This document shows, in pieces, positions 39,301-54,054 of a DNA stretch of 64,000 nucleotides. The notes beneath the pieces were generated by a model. That model was not told the DNA's origin, made no database searches, and saw only the letters and a list, made by a program, of their open reading frames with translations. The translations under genes were made by a program, and so were the position numbers. Source of the DNA: Branchiostoma belcheri. Lineage: Eukaryota; Chordata; Leptocardii; Amphioxiformes; Branchiostomatidae. Location: positions 2,047,541 through 2,111,540 of the forward strand of contig NW_017803909.1 of assembly GCF_001625305.1 (NCBI RefSeq). The letters are read 5' to 3'. How positions within the stretch are numbered: the first letter of the stretch is position 1; each line of letters begins with the position of its first letter.

Positions 39301-42300
39301 TTCGTCTCTCATGGTATACGGAAAGGAAATGAACCATTCATTAAGAATAACATCAGTTAGGCCTCAGCAGGTAATTTTTATGGATGCCATCATCGCGCGT
39401 ATTAATTTTTGCCTGACTTTGGAAAAAAAGACTTTGTTTTGCCCTCTGACAGTGTCAACATGCCGAAAATGGATAAATATGTTGTAAGTGCCTAGACAAG
39501 ATAAGTTATATTTTTCGCGCATTTCTAGCAGATTCTAGCTTTCACGGAATGGGACAATCATAAGATACTAGCCAGGAGCTATAGTATATCAGTCACACTC
39601 TTCCAAAAACGATAAACTCACCAGAACAATAGAACCCATCAAGCTAATGGATTTAAGAGCACTGAATATGATATGAAAGTAGCTATCTTCAACCAAGGCC
39701 ATATCTAAGTGGCACGATGTTTTTCCCGCGAATGCTGGCGACTAATGTGACACTCCCTAATTTTTATTGAGATTACTTTGGAGGTGGGGAAGTGCTACTG
39801 ATGAAGGGCTTATCCTCTGTGTGTGGGCGGGCGGACGCCTGTGTTAACACGCTTGGAATGATGCTGCTAATGGAAACTCCTCTTTAAGAGAGACTATGAA
39901 GTTGTGTGCCTGATGAATCTGTGTGGAGAAGATTCCATTTAGATAATGAGGACAAGACCAAAAAGCTAGAAGACTTTGTACTGTGCAGTGATCTGTCATG
40001 TCGGGTGTTACCTTGAATATGTAGGGCGCCATTACCCGTGAGCAAGTGCCGTATGACTGATTTAGAAGTACTACCGGATTTACCTTGATTACATCCAAGA
40101 GATAAGCAGCATCACGCGTGAATAACAAGTAACAAGAGCTGATGACCCAGTTAAACTAAAACAAGCTCTATCTGCATCTTAAATATTTGATATAAGTTCT
40201 AGCATTCTCTAATGATACGTATAGATAAGGGAATCTTATAGGCTAAATGCAACGTACATGTAGGAAAGGTCATAAAGCAACAGTATCGATTTTTTTATTT
40301 ATGTATTTTGCCACATAGCCAGATACCTACATAAAATATTTCTTCATGTTATACAATATGTTATCTTCCATGTGACCTCACCTTGACGTCGGCGTATTTG
40401 AACGTGAACGTGAGCAGTACGGGGATGATGAGGCTGACTATCAGCACCTGTGCACCCAACACGCCGGTACGCAGTGTCCAGTCCCACTCCAGGATACATG
40501 GGCGGTCATCCAGGCATTCGTCACAACTACATACAACAGGCGATGTATTAGAGATGTGATTAGAGATTGAATAGGTATTGTCATTTCAGATATACAAATA
40601 TTTATCTCAATGGCTTAAGCGTATCGCTCATTACCGGAATCCACCGATTTACTATGGCAATACATCTTATCGTTTTGATTTTTTTTTCAAAGGAAAAATC
40701 AGAGATAGCATATCAATGTTTTTATGAGGATTTGAACTCTTGATTACCCAGGGCTACATCGCAGACATGAGAAGGACTTATCGTAGTCATTCGTGACGCC
40801 GCTTTTCTTGCTCTTGTAGTGCTGCTCGACGTCCGTTCCGTTGTAATAGGGTGTTGAAGAGGTCGTGTCCGGAAAGTAGAAGCCTTTCTTACACTCACAG
40901 CGGTAGGACCCCACCCTGAAGCCGAGCCCTGAGATAGGTACACACTAACAAAGAACAACAAAGTTACGGTTACAGAAGCAGATGTGTTGGTACACTAGGT
41001 CATTGTACATGTAGGTCATTGCTGATGACAACGCTATGCCCTTTCCACATTCAACGTACTATTAGCAACCAGTGCAACGAGACGGACATCACTGTAAGAT
41101 CCTTTTGATTCAACAAGTTGCTTCAAAATTTTAGAAGCCATGTTCAGGCAGCGCAGACGAATGAGAATTCTTTATCGACACGGAAATATACATAGACGCT
41201 CGTAAGGACTTATAGAAGTCACCAAGGTACTGACACAAGTTAAGGTAGCCTAGAATATAACATATATTATCGTCACATGGAAAGTGTACCTTTGTAGTAT
41301 CTCGCTTGCACTTGTGTGAATTAGCAAAAACGTTCCTCTCTTCTCCAGACATATCGGCACACTGGTTAACATCTACCTGTCGCAGGTCAATGTCGATTCC
41401 ACTCGTGGCCCTATGATGTGAAAACAACGGGATAATCATTTTACACTTTCAGTATTACCGACATTCATACAATATAAATATCTAACGTACCTGCTATTTA
41501 GAGGGCTTTGTGGGTCAGCACAAAACTGAGTGAACAATAATCATGTAAACGTACAATGAATCCAAAGACAAGATAGTTTTGGCTGCAAATCATCTACTCT
41601 AGAAACCATAAACCAGCTAGAATGCTGCTGGCAGCTACTTTCCAGTCTTGATGCAACACTGACAAAAATGTTTTTATCTATTCATTCATTTTATGTTATT
41701 GGTTCAGCTGTACAAAAGACAGACAGGGTTGCCCAACTAGTTTTACAAGACTATTTTAAAGGGATAACCCTGGAAAGAAGGGCAATAAGCTACATAAGAT
41801 AAGGACTTTAAAATCAAAGTTATCAACTCATTACATCTACAGGATTATCTATTCATAAATACACAAAGGTTCCATCTATCCCAACGAACATAGCACAGCA
41901 CCTACTTGAAGTAGTAACTGTCGTTTCTGTATCCAAAGACGGGCACAGTGAAGGTCATCATCCATATGTTACCGCCTCCGCAGTCGAAGTACGGCAGGCT
42001 CCAATGGCCGTCCTCGTAGCTGACCAGCAGGGACGAATCTTCTACCGGCTCCGCATGAGCTGTGGTGTTGTATCTCTGTGTGAACAGACCTGTACAAAAC
42101 AAACAAACAAACAAAAAACAAACAAAAATCGAACATCGTTTATCAATATTTATGTCATAAGTAGATTTCATAAATATTCTTATACAGACACTCTTATATG
42201 AGGTTATAAGTATGATGCAGTGGGAATTATCTAAGTTCGACAACACTATGGTTACATTAACATTTATGTGTCATTTAAATGAATGTTCTATTCCGATGAT

Positions 42301-45300
42301 GAATGTGCTATTCAGGCAATTAGAAAGATGATGTATTTTGATGTATTTGAAATCACGATGAAGGCAATTAACTATCGGTTTTAGGAAGATTACTGCGATT
42401 CATTATGGATGGTTGTGAGCAAGATAAGATGCGACAAATATTAAGATAATTTCCCCTGATGCTACAAATTACTGCCTTATACATATAACATGTACGTACA
42501 CCATCTTCTGTGCAATTATAGAATAGTGAATCAACGACAAGTACATTTACAATCATTGTAAATCAACAGCCTACACAAAGATGGCGGTCATGAATTTTGT
42601 CTACCTTGGACAGATATGTGGTTACAAACTACAATCAAGGACACGTTAAACTATCTTAAAACGACTCTATCTATCTATCTATCTAACTATAATTCCTCGG
42701 AAATTTACAGTTGAAGCACAGTCGTTACGGTAACCTGTTGATTTTCCATTTCCCATATTGAGGACGTGACGAAAACACAGCAGCAGAAACCCGTCAATCG
42801 ATAGAACCTCAAAGACAAGCAGTTAGACGTTAATGGCATGTTTGGTCAGCAAGGGAGGCACGACCTAGCGCTCACACGTTCAGCCAGGGGTTTATTTCTG
42901 TGCAGTACGACAATCAGGACAGTAGTAATGTATTGCGCTAGGACGTCTGATGGGCTGTACAACTGTCTGGCTGGTCAATCAAAGGACTGCGTGATTGAGT
43001 GAGGCTAAATGAGTTTGGCACTCTGCGACGTTGCCTGCCATATTCATCTGCGCCTCTCAGAGCGCTCTGTGACTTATTCAAGCATGCAGGTCTTTTGACG
43101 TGAACGATGCTGGGCATTCCTGTTCTTGAGACGCGGAAATTACTCGGATATTGCCACAATATTGCACCAGTATTTATAAGTAAAATGTATTTTATGCCTC
43201 ATTATATGACTGTATACGATCTGTCAAGAAACTGTCAAGTTAGTAAGTGTTACCATGCAAAATTGTCGACGTGTGACCTTCCAGAAGTGAACAAGATTTA
43301 CTAAGAAGTCTTTTGATTTATAATTAGTTGTATTAATATGGAATTATAGGACTATTATCATGCCACGATCTCCCCGGGCCCCCACTTTGTAATATGTTAA
43401 ACTTAATTTTCCACTCGATAATCTTGAATCATAACACATACACCAGACGAACGGTGTTTTAACAAGGATCCTGTCTTGTTAGATTATCTATGTAAATCAT
43501 TATCAGGTAATGAGCACGTAAGATGGAAGGATTAAAGGGATAATTGTGTTCCTGTGAAAAATACGCTTGTTGACAGCACTCTCTAATTAAAATGGATCCG
43601 CAAAGCATAATAAATTATCGTTATATCCAAACTAGTACTATTATAAAGATATGCTTGATTAAGCAAACTAATTCAAGAGTTTGTCTATTGGGTCTATTCA
43701 CACCAAGCATTATTCTGAGCACGTTCTACAAATTATCAGTGCTATATGATTGTATCAACATGAATTGCTTGTCGTCGATGTTGCACGCAAAACTGTTTCT
43801 GTTTTAGTCCCTATAAACTCTTACAAGGTAGGGGCCTAACAGAAACAGTTCTTTCAGCGACATGCAGTCATCAGATTACCCAAGAATCTCGTTACTCTAT
43901 GACGAGTCAGGTATGATTTGATCAATAGTTGATTACGTTCACAAAGACTCCATAATCCTCCAATATCATAGCATCATGCAGACGCCCTTACCCTGGTAAC
44001 CAGAAGTCTCGCTATTCCCTATAGACCTCTCTTTACACGGCGCGAAAGATTAGGTTTATGCTGTAATTCGTCTTGCTTTCCTTTTCTTTCAGCAGCTAAA
44101 TCCCCTTAGCTTACGCAAATGGACTAGGTGCCCGTGCCACGGCAGCCAAAGATCGATCTCTTCTTAACGTGAAATGATGTGTCTTAAGCGGAGGCGCGCT
44201 GTGTACATATGTGGGGAGATTCTGGCCGAGATCTAGAGACATACGGCAATGGACAATATGCATTCAATATTGAATGTGTTATCGCCGAATACACGATATA
44301 GCCCCATATATCACAATGAATGTAGAACTATCTGGATGAAGATGTCCTTGTAGGGAGAGGTCTAACGTAGGCTAAAGCCATGTCCAGCGAAGGCACAATC
44401 AGTTCCGTATGATAAACCATAACTTGATGAGAACCCAAAGCTAGAATAAATCGACACGGCATGATATATGATATACAAACAGGTCAAGGGCACATCACAC
44501 ACAAACCGTGGCCGTTCCATTTTACTGAGTAATACTTGATTACGATAACCTTCGCCCAGAGAAAAAAGGTTTACAATGGAAACTACCACCCTGCATGAAG
44601 AACAAAAGCAAACGAAATGGCTTGAACTTGAATAACCTGTCACACCTGACATTCAAACGCCAGCATGTCTAGTCAACTGGCTGTTAGAATATTTATCTGC
44701 CAATTTCCACAGTGCATTATCTTGTAACATTGCTGAACAGACGTTCGTAGGTCAAGCTGCCGACATTTTGTCCCAAGATTTAAGTTTCCAGTCATGTCGT
44801 ACCGTACCCGGAGGTATATGACATGTAGAATACATTCCGTTTTAAATGGCCTGAGGATCTGTGCCAGGATAGATAGCAACTTTCCTCAACGCTGCGTGTG
44901 ACGTTTCACTCAGTGCCTACATTGACCTTAGGGTGATCCAGGTATACTCTTGTCCTATTCATGAACATGGCCAGCAGATCTTCTTTGTGTTTTCAGAAGA
45001 TCATCTACTGTGAGCTATTTAATGTGAGCTATCTAAAGATATTCATTGCATCTACTGTGAGCTATAATTAAAGAGATATTGCTTTAACTAAGCGGAAATT
45101 ATATTCATTGCGTCTACTGTGAGCTATCTAAAGCAATATTGCCTTAACTAAGCGGGAATTACAGCTGTACAGTAACGTTATTACCCGGAACATCCTCGAT
45201 CTAATATAATGCTCTTTTACCATCTGGCTACTTATGAGACTCCCTTACCACCTGGCTACCTGCCAGAACAAGTTAAAACTAAAGTGGAACGGGTAATACG

Positions 45301-48300
45301 TGCCTCGGCAAGTCCCCAATTACCTGAAGGGGATTTTCATTGTTTTGGACACGATATTCTCTTCGAAATTACCATGGAGCCAAGAGAGTTCCACTACATT
45401 TCTAAGTTTAATTGCATTTTGGCACACTTGACTTGCCAAACTTATAGTAGCCCCTACATTACCCTTGCTTGGTTGGAAGAGTAAAGAGCCGCTTTGTAGC
45501 TGTTTTATGTACTTTCTTAATGTGGTTTCTTGTGCCCATTTCTGACATATTTATTTTACTTCTTACCCTCAACCATCTTCCTTGACCAGGTTCTTACATC
45601 ATAAATTTACCTAGCTTAAAAAGATTACCAACTTCAATTATAGTCATGATGGGGTGCGCCATGCGCTCGTGAAGATATTGCTGCTTTGGTGGGTCGTTTG
45701 TATCGTAAACGATTCAAAATGTGCCATTAAACGTAATGCCCAGGCTTCTGTGTATGAATAGGCCAAAATTAGCCTGGGAAAGCACTTTAAGCTAAGTCAC
45801 CATGTCAGTCGTTAGCAATACGGCAAAGTGGAGCTGATACAAAAATGTGAAAGTACGCCAGGCGTTGACGAAACCTTCATCCTAGCGTGCAACTTTAGCA
45901 ACATTCTAACTTTTTATGTCCTTTACCAGAAGGCTCCCACGGCCATATATATGCATGTTTAGTACGTATTGTGTGATATACAATTGTGCTCCTTCAGCTG
46001 CCTTTGCGACCTTTGATCCGACTGTAGGAAGGATTATGATGGTAATGCCATTGACGTCTAAAACTTCGCCCGTTAGTAGCAACAGTAACTTCGACCGTAT
46101 AGCCTTTATGTGAATTGATGTAGAAAGTTTTTACATGGGTGTAATCCCTGACACCGTGACGCATGTACGAGTGGTGTGAGTTGTGCGTACGGTACAATAT
46201 CTAGTGCACCGCGACGTGAACTTCAGCTGGCCTCTGGCTAGATGGATAACTACGGCATTAGCTGTTTCACATTCATCGCTCATAGGAGAGCCCAACCCCT
46301 ATCAATCAGACATGATGTTTGTTACAAATCTCATTTACAACAAGTTGCCCACAAAGCTGTTGTGTTAATTATTTTTGATTGGGAAGATTGAATGGGCAGA
46401 TTTCTAGTAGCAATCAGATTTAGGAGATGATCAAGTTCCCTTCCTATCCGATGCATATACAGATATGGGTGCTATTTTATGCTTTACAATTAGATTACCC
46501 AAATACTCCCTGATGTACACTTGAATCAGAGCTTGGGTCCTTACTGACTGAAGCCTCAATTTACCTAATGCATGCCATGATGACAATGGCTTTACTACTA
46601 CATTGAAGTGTAGCTATATTCGACGCGGTTCCGGTCCCTTCAATATCGTGGTATATCGTTTTACAGACCCAGTCAGAATACACGTGGGTAAACTTGTAAT
46701 TGTTTGCTCAAAAGGCGGCATTGGGGGAAAACTATGTCTTATCTCTTCTCACAATTCCAATTACTATTGAAATACGCAGTGAGTTTGCTTCATTCATTAT
46801 TTAACGCCTGCAGCATCCGATGTCGACCTGCTTATTACTTCGTCATGGCTGCCCCAGATTGACGGTGGTCATTTTTACGAGCTTCGTCTCTAGCGACCTT
46901 CATCAAACGATAGCTACAACAGGTAAAGAGGACGAATCGGTAAATAACTTATGAGTACGTCTGATTATAGTGTCCTTCATCGCAGATATGGGGGGAATCA
47001 GTGATGAAATCCGGTCTTAGCGTATCAAGAACCAGGGACTTGGGTTTAGCAATCACGTTTTTCCATCACATCAGATGTAATTAGTCAAAGTACACAGCCA
47101 ATCCGGAGAAGATACCCTTGGGTGCAATGCAGTCTCGCGGCAATCGATCAACGATATACTTTTGGACTTACCCGAACGGACGGTCACAAGATTTGCAATG
47201 GTACGTCTGGCTTTGGAAACTGCACCTATAAAGTCCTGCCAGATCGCATTTTGCTTACAGAGTATTTTTTTTTCGTTTCACACAATGAGGAACAGTAAAG
47301 ATAAATGTTCTGAAGAGGTAGTAGTAAATGGTTTATTGATAAAGTAGTACTAGTAAATGGTTTATTGATAAACAAATAACAAATCGGCTTTGCAGCAATA
47401 GCTGAATAGGTAAAGCTCCTCTACATATATATACCTCGGATCACTTCATATCAAATGCATCATCATGATGGGATTTGAATACACATTATTCCACACTGTT
47501 ATGCACATGTATTGTCCCCGTATGAAAGATCAGGCCACCAACTCACTACCAATTACCACGGATGAAAAATGATTTAGCGTCCCACTTAGTTTATCTTCCT
47601 CCCGTTGGTCAGTAATTGCTCCGAATGATAATCCGTCCACTTGGCCCAGATGGCCCATTTATAACTATCAAGATCGTAATTTCATGTGATCGGTTCTGTC
47701 TCCAAGCTCTCAGGAGTGACAGAAATTGTACGGGAATAGTGTGATCTGGACTGAAAGGTATTTTCAAAGATCCGTGTCTTGCCCTGAAAAAAGCTCAAGT
47801 CCGTGACGGAGTAACGGAGATGTGTTCTAAACTTCTTCTTGTATATTGACTAACTACGTTAAATAAAGGCACCTAATGCAATTTCGGGGAGGAGGCAAAA
47901 CTGGATTTTCAAGGCCAATTTGCTGGTCGTTCTTTTAATGTAGTAAGTTGAGTAAATCCTAGCTCATGAATAACATTGCATACTGATATCTGTGAGGCAA
48001 ACATGCGACGTCACTGACGGATGTCGGTTGCTTGTTTTGCATCGTAACCTGGCTCTAGCTAATTATGAGTGGTACAAAAATAGAGACACATCACATAGCT
48101 TGTTCTTAGGTTATTTCAAACGCTTCAGGTATGAAATGACGAAATATACTAAGAGCTTGCAGTAAATATCAATATCAGACTTATTTCCTCATCCAGGATA
48201 TTTTTTTGTTTTACCACTATGACATTGCATTGAATGCCTTTAAGTTTAACTGTTTTTTTAATCGAGCTTGGTAGACATATTTGAATGTTATCTGAAATGC

Positions 48301-51300
48301 ACATGACTTTTGTTACCTTTCATGTCGCGCACGTATGAGTGATGTTGAGGTAAAACCGATAGGAATATGTGTGTTTACTCAACATTTGAAGTTTCAGTGA
48401 CTTTGTTTGCTTCTAATTAGGTTACATTGATTGAGTTCACATGTAAGAAATAGACATCATGAAAAATCAATGTGTAATGCAATTTGGCTCCGGACGCAAG
48501 ACTCGACAATATAGATTTCTAGTCAGTAAGAAGTCTTTGTTGAATTAGAAACTGGATTAAAGGTAGAAATCTGCTACATACATAATGAAGATGACACGAA
48601 AAGTGCACCACCTTGGACAGACCGCTCAATAAGGGGGGAAAGGTACATTTTATTTGGACTACTTTCCTCTGGGACATTGGACAAAATTGCTCAGAATGGA
48701 GACTTCAAACGAAGAATTATGGCTTGATCTTTTTTATAAGAAGTTACATACCGGTCACAAATAGTTTATCTGGTTTTAGAACAATTTGCAAGAACGCTAT
48801 ATGACGCTGAAAAAACTAACATATGACATAGATGTATCACTGGTGGAAGATTATTCGCCCACAAAATATATGAACCAAAACCAATATTTTACCCGTGAAT
48901 GCGGCACGTCCTACCAATTCTACTTGGCCTTCGTCTTATCTCTGAGGCAGGCAATTATGCCAGCTGGGAAGAAAGCCGTTCAAACTCAGATGACAGCTCA
49001 GTGAAGGTAACGGGGTCAATAACTACCCACCCCTGAAAGGGTAAAGCATTAACCTTTTCTACCGGCCGCCCCAACGACATAGGCGGCGTGCAGGGGCCGA
49101 TAAAGGCACTTGAGCAACTCATCTGCTGCAATCATTCATCATGTCGCGCACGTATGAGGCATTGGTGCCAGGGTGGCGCTGAGCGTACTCACGTTATAAC
49201 TACTAAATGGTTCCCATGGAAAACGATAAATGTCGTAAAGCATGCAGAGCATACAATTTCATTAATATTCAAACCAGTTTTAACCTTTTCTTTTAATGGT
49301 ATATTGAGTCAATGATAAAGTACATATCAGTGGAAATGCATGCTCACTTTGAAACAGATGGTATAGTAATTGTTCGTTATAGCTAGCGTCTGTCGGTTCT
49401 AAAATAGAATAGAAAATAATAAGATCAAAACGGGTGAAACATACGATCAGTTTGTGTAGTAAGTGCAACTATCTGTCAAGTGTCCTCACAAATTGACACA
49501 ATCCACCCGTGGAACCGCAGTATGCTACAGCTCGCAGTATAATGAATAGGGCGCTTTGAAGACAATTTCCAGCGACATCGCGCTCCTAATAGCAGTATTT
49601 GTCAAGATATCTGTGGGAGAACTTATCAAATGCTAGTTTGTAGTCATCGGTGCGGGAGGTCGCATAGATCCTCCAGTGTCCCGTCGTCTTTGAAAACTTT
49701 AGGAGACATTAGTTTTGCTTTGATTTCTTTGGTTAGTCTAAGTGACCATGAAAGGAAAGCGCATGTAAAAGTCCATTTCGTATCCTTTTTTTACTTGCGA
49801 GAATGGATACAAGTACATGTAACCCATGAAATATGAGAATGGCGCAACTTTAACTGGTACTGTGCCAAACCAATACTGTATTTGCGCAGCTGGAGCTAAG
49901 TAGAGAGGACTGATACCTCCTGTCTGGTATCCTACAAGGTAATTCATGTTTCACATTATCACACAGCGATAGGATCGGCAGGTGCAGTGGAGATGCATTA
50001 GTACGTTTCCCCTGACAGACACCACACATACGTGCTGAACTACGACTGTTCAGAGACTATAAACAGTTTCTACGTGGTCTTCTGAGAATTCAGTAAATGT
50101 CGTTGGCAATATATCTTTAACACATGCCAGGTTTTTTCGACAGTAAATGAGATGACCTACGTGCGAGATAATGGCATATGTAAGACGAACATCAATTTGA
50201 CGCCATGAGAGTTTTTGGGTGGCCGTGACGGTGAATGAATTGTTGATAAAGGGGGTAACAGAACCGGCATTCTAACGTACGTATCGGTCTGACTCGATGA
50301 TACGAACATGTCCACTCCAATTTCTCTCATTTTTATATGACAAACTACGCGGATATTGTCATATATCAACGACATGAATAAAATCGATCCACTCGGTTTG
50401 AAAAATTGGGTTACCTTTCTCGTGATAAGGGTTATGTGACTCCCAAGGTTGATTGGATATGCTGTGTTGATTTCTATGTCAAGGTGAAAGTATAGCTGCA
50501 TGTACAGGCAGATATATAACAGCCGCTGTACCTTCTTGCATTTCCAAGGACAGAATGAGGTCAATATCTACCCAAACTTCCTTTCATTGGGTAATCAAAA
50601 TTCATAGCGTGGTCACCAAACAGAGCTCAGCACTCAACCGATGCCATTATGTGTAATTACGGAGCAATTCTTGCGATGAATGTGTCAGATAGAATGATTC
50701 AGCGCTAAACATCGTGGTCTGATCAACACTATCGATTCGGCAACAATTCGAAGAAATAAACGTCATCTTAGAAAAATCAATATGTGAAACAATCAAAAGT
50801 TAATTACTAGATGGGCAAGAGCAATTAATAATTTGCGTTTCTGGCCGGTCTCTGTTGATTGCTTGTCGATACTTGAATGCTTTATATATTACCGTCTTAC
50901 CCAAATGATGACATGTGGGGTGATATACGTGTGAGAATGACTAAGAAATATTGAGGTAGCATCACAGTGGCCTGAACAGGGCAAACTCGATGATATTGTA
51001 TGATTCAAATTCACAGGTCCCCTTACCGCCACGGGTGGTACATGTAGAATCATGACTTACCTATGGTAACGTTTCCCCTGCTCCTCTCCATGGCGTTCTT
51101 CCTGACCTCGTAAAACCATTCTGACTCCTCTCCCGTGTAATCATACTCCACGGACAGATCCTTCACGTTGATCCTGCCGTCCTCCGTTCTGTAGGCGTAC
51201 GGACAGAAGAGTCGATGATCCCGGAACTCCCACTCCGCGTAACAGTTCCCGGCACCAAACAAGGCTCCGTCCGCCTCCACCATCGATCTTACCGCCTCGA

Positions 51301-51631
51301 AGAAGAAGCTTTCGGAGTCCACAATGTTGGGCATGTTGTCCTTCCAGAGCCGGGTGAGGAAGTTAGCGCGGTTAACCGCCACCATGGCCTGGGGACGGAA
51401 GCGTTTCCTGCCATAGTCGAGCACAACGCCTTCCCCCAGATTCAGCGAGGTCCCCGCAGAACAGTTGTCTTTGTTTCGTTCGACGTCTTCGACGTACTGC
51501 AAGAATCTGTCCACGATGTCAACATCGGGACTGATGCTGCTCCTGTTGCCCTGCTCGCCGTCGGACACCGTGGCCCCAGCCGTCTGGATCAACAAGAGGG
51601 CCGTCCACACCAGCACAATCTCTCCGCTCAT
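30323..51631 (-). CDS. GPR158: GPR158/GPR179-type class C GPCR (Cache, EGF-like, 7TM), 11 exons, 3' end uncertain
   Basis: Exons in transcript order: 51631-51061, 42089-41906, 41410-41290, 40944-40748, 40526-40382, 38270-38202, 37846-37737, 35663-35449, 32787-32649, 31013-30908, 30559-30323; all phases agree (698 codons to here). A signal peptide (MSGEIVLVWTALLLIQTAGA) is followed by a Cache-type ectodomain (residues about 30-260), an EGF-like part (CKRDTTKCVPISGLGFRVG, CECKKGFYFPD), a CxxC stalk and seven membrane spans (about 372-620: TGVLGAQVLIVSLIIPVLL; VLLRLVLLGALLLYCP; VGFAVAYGALLLK; and so on). The class C Cys pair is visible (ITCTL before TM3, AQCSSDWWD in loop 2). In vertebrates GPR158 is a metabotropic glycine receptor that binds RGS7-Gbeta5, and GPR179 acts in retina; this could be co-orthologous to both. 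Whether it senses glycine cannot be read here. The first intron is about 9 kb. Confidence 0.88.
30597..30790 (-). mobile_element. SINE with tRNA-like head
   Basis: On the - strand the head reads TGGCGTACCGACGGAGCG, then TTCGACTCGG, then GTGTTCGAATCC, which match the spacing and form of RNA polymerase III A and B boxes of a tRNA. The body matches the copy at 10560-10765. It lies in an intron of the GPR158-like gene. Confidence 0.7.
39357..39487. mobile_element. Partial copy of the 'GGATGACATCC' inverted-repeat element family
   Basis: Aligns with the left part of the 54055-54462 element: a GGCC end, AATTTTTATGGATGCCATC, TTGGAAAAAAA, TTGCCCT, ACATGCCGAAAATG. No right arm was found, so it is a half copy. 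It lies in an intron of the GPR158-like gene. Confidence 0.65.
42090..51060. other. 9 kb first intron of the GPR158-like gene
   Basis: No exon or second gene recognised. It holds a degenerate tandem repeat at 45002-45160 and a 19-base direct repeat at 48321 and 49140. The flanking exons join in phase (ATA G / GT CTG), so no exon need be missing. Confidence 0.55.
44995..45165. repeat. Degenerate tandem repeat
   Basis: TCTACTGTGAGCTAT occurs at about 45003, 45051 and 45113; the last two units also share ATTGCTTTAACTAAGCGG or a close variant. Spacing is 47 and 62 bases. Confidence 0.7.
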
Positions 51632-54054
51632 TTTTACAGAATCAGGATGTAAGCAAACTGTGTCCTGCTTATCAATGGGAGCTAACCAAAGCATATGACA
51701 TGGCCCGTGGCCAACATCCGGCAAGAGGATTTCAAGCAGTCCCAGATTTGCCTTTTATCTTAAGAGGCCATAGATCACCTGTCTTGAGACAGCAGCTCTG
51801 TTGATGACCCATAGACTAGTAAATCACGACGTGTGGCCCGTGCCGAGAACAGGAAGATCCAGACGTAAGATAAAAAACCTTCTCCAGCTGTGAAAAACGC
51901 TACCATCAAAATGTTTGATGTCGTAAATTTTGTTGCGGCAGCAGATTGTGCGTGGAGATAACCCTCTTGAAGAGAAAACAACAGGATGGCAGCTGTCTCT
52001 GTTATCACCCAGCACACGTCTTGTACTGAGAAAGCGTAATTGAGGAGCACAGCGGTCGGGCCACGTACGAGCACTGAAAAGTACAAATCTACCTACACCT
52101 CAAGAAGTAACTACAGGACAGGAGCTGGCTCCCCACGACGTCCCCTTCTCTCTGTCAGCCAGCACAGTACAGCAGACCGGCAGTCCAGCTAACCTGTACT
52201 GACGCCTTCACCTGTCAGCACGACCGTCTTCCCAGGCGGGGGCAGCGTGCCTTGCTCCTGACATTGGGCTTATCAATCTCTCCTTCCCCTCATCGTTGTC
52301 TCGCAGCCATTCGTCATTGATCCTAAATTTCAAATCTGCAACAGCTACCTTTGAGAGCACTATAAAGGCTCTAACGTCACTGAGACTGTACCATCTTATA
52401 TTTATGTAGGGGTGAGACTGAATATCCACAGTGCAATCAAACTATAATCAGTGTGCCATATGGTAATTAGCCTCGACGACAAATGAAAATATAGTATTTA
52501 TATGTGCAATTCTGAGTGCGATCGAAGAAAAACAGCATGTGTGCGGTAATTTCCAAAATCCCTCAGTAAGGTTTATTGCGGTTAAATCAATACTATAATT
52601 TCCAAACATGGCAATATTGGTTTATTTGCCAGAAATAATGATATATCGCGGTTGGTTACACCGGGCGCCGAGGGTCTGATTAACCGTGTCGTTTCTTTAA
52701 CGTCTGCCAAGACGTTTGGATAAATAGAGGTTGTCAAAAACTTGCTACTAACCAATTACCTCAATTACGATACGTATATATAACCACAGCCTTCAGTTGA
52801 AATGAATTTTAAAAAAGTTATAGGAAGAATCATATTGATCATTATCATCTCCGATGAAATCACCTTCTGGTGAGCACTGCGTAGTTATAGATTAAATCCT
52901 CCTCACAAAAATGGGAAGATCGATCAGGAAACACCGCGGGATAGATACATGATCACCATCAACACCCCCTCTTAACTTTCCCCTGAGCTGTTCCAATTAT
53001 ATCATTGGTCGGCCTGTATTGTAATTGTTCCTTCGATACGATAAATGGGATGTATCCTCGGCATTCTGTGGAATCTCCAGGCCTGGGTGCTGGCGGGAAC
53101 GATAAAGAGAGATTGACTCACGTCGCGGGAGTGCTTGTACAGGTACGGTAAGTGCACACAGAGAGATAACACAATCAGATTAATTCTGTTCACTCGAGTT
53201 CACTGCGGAAGACATTTTACTGTATCAAATCTACACATTTAATCTTCTCATGATCCTGTCGTGAAATGCGCAGAAATGGGGATATTACGATCCCGCATAG
53301 AGTTAATAGTGTGATTACACAGCATGAATGTAATATTTCATACACCTTTCAATATCTTAAATACAACTACGTCTTCTCTTTCGAAAATCGTATTAGCTCT
53401 GCCATATAACACATTTATGTCATTGCCAATGTTGATGTAAAAGTAGGTTATGATAAATCCTTCAACCATACCTAGTACAAATAACAAGTGCATAGATACG
53501 GGCAAAATATTTCAGTAATTTTGTTGTAAATTTTGTTTTATCATCCTTGAAATTATTCCATTAAATAGTGATTACGCCACTAAAGCCTTGTTCACCTTGC
53601 CGAATCTTGCATGCAATTGATTATTGGAACAGAACTAACGATAGTATATACATGTACATCTTAAGTCAGAAAGTTTGTTCTGCTTATAATCACTATTCTT
53701 TGTACTTCTTGTGCATATCTACGAGTGTCCAACGAGCTATGAAATCGAGTTAGATATCATAGTATGTTATTAGCCAGCCAGCCACTGTCACACAAAGGGC
53801 TGTACACCGTGTTTGTAGAGAACGATATACATGCTCGCATCTTATATACGAGTGATTACATATGATAGATTTAACATGACAAACACAATTTGAACGCACG
53901 TCATTTCTGTCTGTTTAGCTGTCTGAGATAAGAAATTGAATCTCATTCCGTAAACATGAAACGTAAGATAAACAGTGATAGATAACTCTCTCTCCCCGCT
54001 CCAGAGTCGCAATTTTACAGAGTAGGACTTGACTGACATTGGTCAGGAAGCATG

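Noticed and set aside
45209-45484. 91-codon + strand frame inside the long intron
   Set aside because: No similarity recognised, no splice context, and length is within chance for this much sequence.
51775-52086. Hydrophobic 103-codon frame on the - strand upstream of the receptor gene
   Set aside because: No splice partner, no recognisable domain and it lies where the 5' UTR or promoter is expected.
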